64,000 bases of DNA from Rhizobium sophoriradicis. GTDB lineage: Bacteria; Pseudomonadota; Alphaproteobacteria; Rhizobiales; Rhizobiaceae. The stretch is taken from positions 186,001 to 250,000 of the forward strand of contig NZ_RQIH01000001.1 of NCBI RefSeq assembly GCF_003939025.1, in the 5' to 3' direction. Of the stretch, positions 61,628-64,000 are shown piece by piece (positions within the stretch are counted from its first letter, which is position 1; the number at the start of each line of letters is the position of its first letter). Both the position numbers and the translations under genes were made by a program. Under the pieces are notes generated by a model that was given only the letters and a program-made list of their open reading frames with translations, was not told the DNA's origin and did no database searches.

Positions 61628-61890
61628 AGTTCGGGATCACGCGGTTCGTCGCGTTGACGCTCGATATCCAGATCGGCGCCACGCAGCGGCGAACTCATCA
61701 GGAATTCGGCAAGCGTACCCTTGCGCGCAGTCTTGCGCTGCCACTCCTCGGCGGAGACGACGACGACGCTCGGCTTGCCGTTCCGGGTAATCGTTTGCGG
61801 CGCGGATTGCGCGCGTTCGATAACCTCGGAAAGCTTTGCCTTTGCGCTGGCGACGGTCCAGCTTTCATCGCCTTGCCGTGATGGCTCCAT
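61624..61890 (-). CDS. Phd/YefM-type antitoxin
   Basis: An 88-residue antitoxin with the Phd/YefM N-terminal fold: WTVASAKAKLSEVIERAQ (about 11-28), then PQTITRNGKPSVVVVSAEEW (about 31-50). The C-terminal tail, from about 58, is charged and should wrap the VapC toxin. It is the first gene of the pair and is preceded by three 9-bp direct repeats at 61902-61928. Confidence 0.9.
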   Translation of the reverse strand: MEPSRQGDESWTVASAKAKLSEVIERAQSAPQTITRNGKPSVVVVSAEEWQRKTARKGTLAEFLMSSPLRGADLDIERQRDEPRDPEL

Positions 61891-61901
61891 TGCGCAACTC
61901 C

Positions 61902-61928
61902 ATGACCAGAATGACCATGATGACTATA
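61902..61928. promoter_or_regulatory. Three 9-bp direct repeats in front of the toxin-antitoxin pair
   Basis: ATGACCAGA, ATGACCATG and ATGACTATA follow one another without spacing (61902, 61911, 61920), with ATGAC constant. They lie 11-38 bases upstream of the antitoxin start, where an autoregulatory site is expected. Confidence 0.5.
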
Positions 61929-61965
61929 TAAGCCGAAGCTACAAACCTGGCAAGCGGCGCGGCTA

Positions 61966-63777
61966 TTACGGTTTGCTTCTCGCTCCTGCGGTCAGATAGG
62001 GCCGCCGGTCCAGTTCCGCGGACCTCGAGGAACTGCGCAGCCGCAGCAGATCTTTTCGGGCGATCAGGCCGCGCAGTCTGCCCGATGCCGGATCGACGAT
62101 CGGAATACGGCCGTTATCCGTCGACAGCATCAGATCGGCAATGAATGCGACCGTATCGTCAGGATGCCCGACGGGAACGGAATCATCCGTTACGGTTTCG
62201 CCAAGCGTCTGGGCCGCGAGGTCGGGCTTGCCCTGCCAGAGCAGGGCATCGGCTCGCGAGACGATGCCGGCGAGCTTGCCCGCAGCATCGACCAGCGGAT
62301 AGATCCGGTGCGTCTTCTGCTGCGAGGCGAAGAAATCGCAGGCTTCTCCGACCGTCATGGTAACGGGAAGCGTATCGACCTCGCTGATCATGATTTCCCT
62401 TGCCCGGGAAAGCTCGAACGGATCGACGCCGTATTCGCGGGTGATGTGCTGCCCGCGGCGCGCGATCTTCTCGGTGAGGATCGAGCGGCGCAGCAGCAGC
62501 ACCGTGACGGCATAGGCGACCACGGTTGCGGCGAGCAGGGGAACGAGCGTGCTGACGTCGCCGGTGATCTCCATCGCGAAGAAGGTTCCCGTCAGCGGCG
62601 CGCGCATTGTTCCGCCCATCATCGCCGCCATGCCGAGCAGTGCAAAGAAGCCGGGATCATTGCCAGGCATAATCAGCCCGACCAGCCATCCGAGCGCGCC
62701 GCCGAAGATGAGAAGGGGGGCGAGCACGCCGCCTGAGGTTCCCGACGAGAGGGCAAACAGCCAGATGACGGTTTTCACCAAGAGGATCGACATGACTGCC
62801 GGCGCGAGCAGCCGGTTGTTGAGCAGGCCATCGATAATGTCGTAACCGACGCCCATGGCCCGCGGCTCGATCAGGCCGCCGAGACCGATGACGAGACCGC
62901 CGAGCATCGGCCACCACATCCAGTGGATCGGCAGCGCCTCGAACAGATCCTCGATCTTATAGAGCAGCGTCGTCAACAATCCCGATTGCAGCCCCGATAT
63001 GATGCCCAGCGCCGCACAGGCGAAAATCCCCCACCACGGCAAATCAACCTGAAAATGGATCGGGAACAGCGGGCCGGTGCCGAAAAGCAGGGGACGCCAG
63101 CAGATCGACACACAAGCGGCGACAGCGACGGGAATGAAGCTGCGCGGCTTCCATTCGAACAGCAGCAGTTCGACCGCCAGCATGACCGCGGCGATCGGCG
63201 AGCCGAAGATCGCCGTCATGCCGGCGGCGGCACCCGCGACGAGCAGCGTCTTGCGCTCGGCCGCGCTCATGTGAAAGAACTGAGCAAAGAGCGAGCCGAT
63301 CGCCCCACCGGTCATGATGATCGGCCCCTCGGCGCCGAACGGGCCGCCCGTTCCGATCGAGATCGCCGATGACAGCGGCTTGAGGACTGCGACCTTCGGC
63401 GACATCCGGCTGCCGCCGATCAGGATGGCTTCGATCGCCTCGGGAATGCCGTGGCCGCGGATTTTTTCCGACCCGTAGCGGGCGATCAGGCCGATGACCA
63501 GCCCGCCGAGCGGCGGCACCAGCACCATCCACAGCGACCGCGGCACTGATGCCAGAGAGTTAGGCTGAATGCCGATCTGCCCGAACCAGATGACATTGGT
63601 CACCAGCGCGATCAGGCTGACGAGACACCAGGCCGCAAACGCACCTGATGTGCCGATAATGATGGACATTCCGATCAGCAGGAGCACCCGCCTGTCGGTG
63701 GTGAAATCGCCGGCCTCGCGCCGGGAAAGACCGCCGGTGAAATCATGCGGGCGGTTGCTTGGTTGCTGCTGCGCCAT
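61966..63777 (-). CDS. ClC-family chloride channel/antiporter with C-terminal CBS pair
   Basis: A 603-residue membrane protein. ClC selectivity motifs are present as GHGIP (108-112), GPFGAEGP (145-152, with the gating glutamate E150) and GGVLAP (about 368-373). The first motif normally reads GSGIP; the central serine is histidine here. Two CBS domains follow from about residue 455 (SEVDTLPVTMTVGEACDFF, then SVPVGHPDDTVAFIADLM). The start at 63777 follows AGAGGCTTCC; 15 upstream in-frame residues are rejected. E150 is kept, which fits a proton-coupled exchanger, but the internal proton glutamate was not located. Confidence 0.9.
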   Translation of the reverse strand: MAQQQPSNRPHDFTGGLSRREAGDFTTDRRVLLLIGMSIIIGTSGAFAAWCLVSLIALVTNVIWFGQIGIQPNSLASVPRSLWMVLVPPLGGLVIGLIARYGSEKIRGHGIPEAIEAILIGGSRMSPKVAVLKPLSSAISIGTGGPFGAEGPIIMTGGAIGSLFAQFFHMSAAERKTLLVAGAAAGMTAIFGSPIAAVMLAVELLLFEWKPRSFIPVAVAACVSICWRPLLFGTGPLFPIHFQVDLPWWGIFACAALGIISGLQSGLLTTLLYKIEDLFEALPIHWMWWPMLGGLVIGLGGLIEPRAMGVGYDIIDGLLNNRLLAPAVMSILLVKTVIWLFALSSGTSGGVLAPLLIFGGALGWLVGLIMPGNDPGFFALLGMAAMMGGTMRAPLTGTFFAMEITGDVSTLVPLLAATVVAYAVTVLLLRRSILTEKIARRGQHITREYGVDPFELSRAREIMISEVDTLPVTMTVGEACDFFASQQKTHRIYPLVDAAGKLAGIVSRADALLWQGKPDLAAQTLGETVTDDSVPVGHPDDTVAFIADLMLSTDNGRIPIVDPASGRLRGLIARKDLLRLRSSSRSAELDRRPYLTAGARSKP

Positions 63778-63822
63778 GGAAGCCTCTGGTATGCGGAAAT
63801 GGGTCTGCTCGTGTGGCGTCAT

Positions 63823-63841
63823 TATATCGTGATACGATATA
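63823..63841. promoter_or_regulatory. Perfect palindrome in the divergent promoter region
   Basis: TATATCGT (63823-63830) and ACGATATA (63834-63841) are exact reverse complements with GAT between them. It lies 46 bases upstream of the ClC start and about 140 bases upstream of the gene that begins at the right edge. The form suggests a dimeric regulator site; which regulator is unknown. Confidence 0.55.
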
Positions 63842-63983
63842 AATCAATGGACGAAAGCGAGAAGACGAAAATCTGTCGGAAGATGCCTCACTTGACCGGC
63901 TGGCGGCCGTGCATCTATTCGAGATCGGCAATAGCGCACGCATGGATCGCCTCCTGCGAACCAAGCGGCAGAGGAGAATGACT

Positions 63984-64000
63984 GTGAAGAAAATCCCGCC
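63984..64000 (+). CDS. Start of a further gene (cut by the window)
   Basis: GAGGAG at 63971-63976 is well spaced for a GTG start at 63984 reading VKKIP; an ATG at 63978 is in frame but too close to the ribosome binding site. Only five codons are visible, so no function can be given. Confidence 0.3.

Overview
The window reads as a piece of a GC-rich alphaproteobacterial genome of the Rhizobium type, most likely the R. leguminosarum / R. etli group. The support is the density of solute transporters with their own regulators, a RapA-type cadherin-like adhesin otherwise known from Rhizobium, rhizobial bS21 and PPK2 proteins, and the absence of any IS element, tRNA, rRNA or CRISPR array. It could be chromosome or megaplasmid; the sequence does not decide this. 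About 67 genes are supported, nearly all in tight operons with ATGA/TGATG overlaps.

Layout. (1) 1-6213: a catabolic operon on the minus strand (TRAP transporter, shikimate/quinate-type dehydrogenase, dehydroshikimate-dehydratase/HPPD-like fusion) with a divergent TetR regulator and a palindromic operator between them; it looks like uptake of quinate/shikimate-type acids and their conversion to protocatechuate. (2) 6230-9500: a DUF4173-type membrane protein, an OmpR-family response regulator and a histidine kinase almost without a periplasmic domain. (3) 9501-13176: a region of small genes: a 62-aa protein, the RapA-like adhesin, a bS21 paralogue in an operon with a 64-aa protein and an AlkB-like oxygenase, and a general-stress flavin-binding-fold protein. 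(4) 13192-16112: LysR / aldo-keto reductase pair and a PPK2 polyphosphate kinase.

(5) 16221-24461: a LacI-controlled CUT1 sugar ABC operon with a TIM-barrel epimerase and a GMC oxidoreductase, a combination that suggests oxidative attack on a glycoside. (6) 24555-24906: an RHH antitoxin whose ParE-type toxin is broken. (7) 25040-36809: a split biotin-dependent carboxylase (BCCP, biotin carboxylase, a second BCCP lacking the biotinyl lysine, PxpB, PxpC) with PxpA and an aminotransferase; then a divergent LysR, an SDR, a polar amino-acid ABC transporter and an RraA-family protein. (8) 36895-47613: a LacI-controlled ribose/fructose-type ABC transporter with two different permeases and a single ATPase, followed by IolH-like, IolG-like and other inositol-type enzymes and one unrecognised TIM-barrel-like protein. 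(9) 47610-56833: an IclR-controlled ribose-type ABC transporter coupled, oddly, to a D-serine-dehydratase-like enzyme, a RidA protein, an amidohydrolase and an aspartoacylase-like deacylase.

(10) 57163-61179: a sulfur-scavenging operon (LLM flavin monooxygenase plus SsuCAB-type transporter). (11) 61205-61890: a Phd/VapC toxin-antitoxin pair with direct repeats in front of it. (12) 61966-64000: a ClC chloride channel/antiporter with CBS domains, a perfect palindrome in the divergent promoter region, and the first codons of a further gene at the right edge.

The common theme is scavenging: six transport operons, each physically joined to the enzymes that process its cargo and to a local regulator. 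The least ordinary parts are the carboxylase/PxpABC cluster with a degenerate carrier protein, the bS21/AlkB operon, the ribose-type transporter joined to D-amino-acid enzymes, and the broken toxin.
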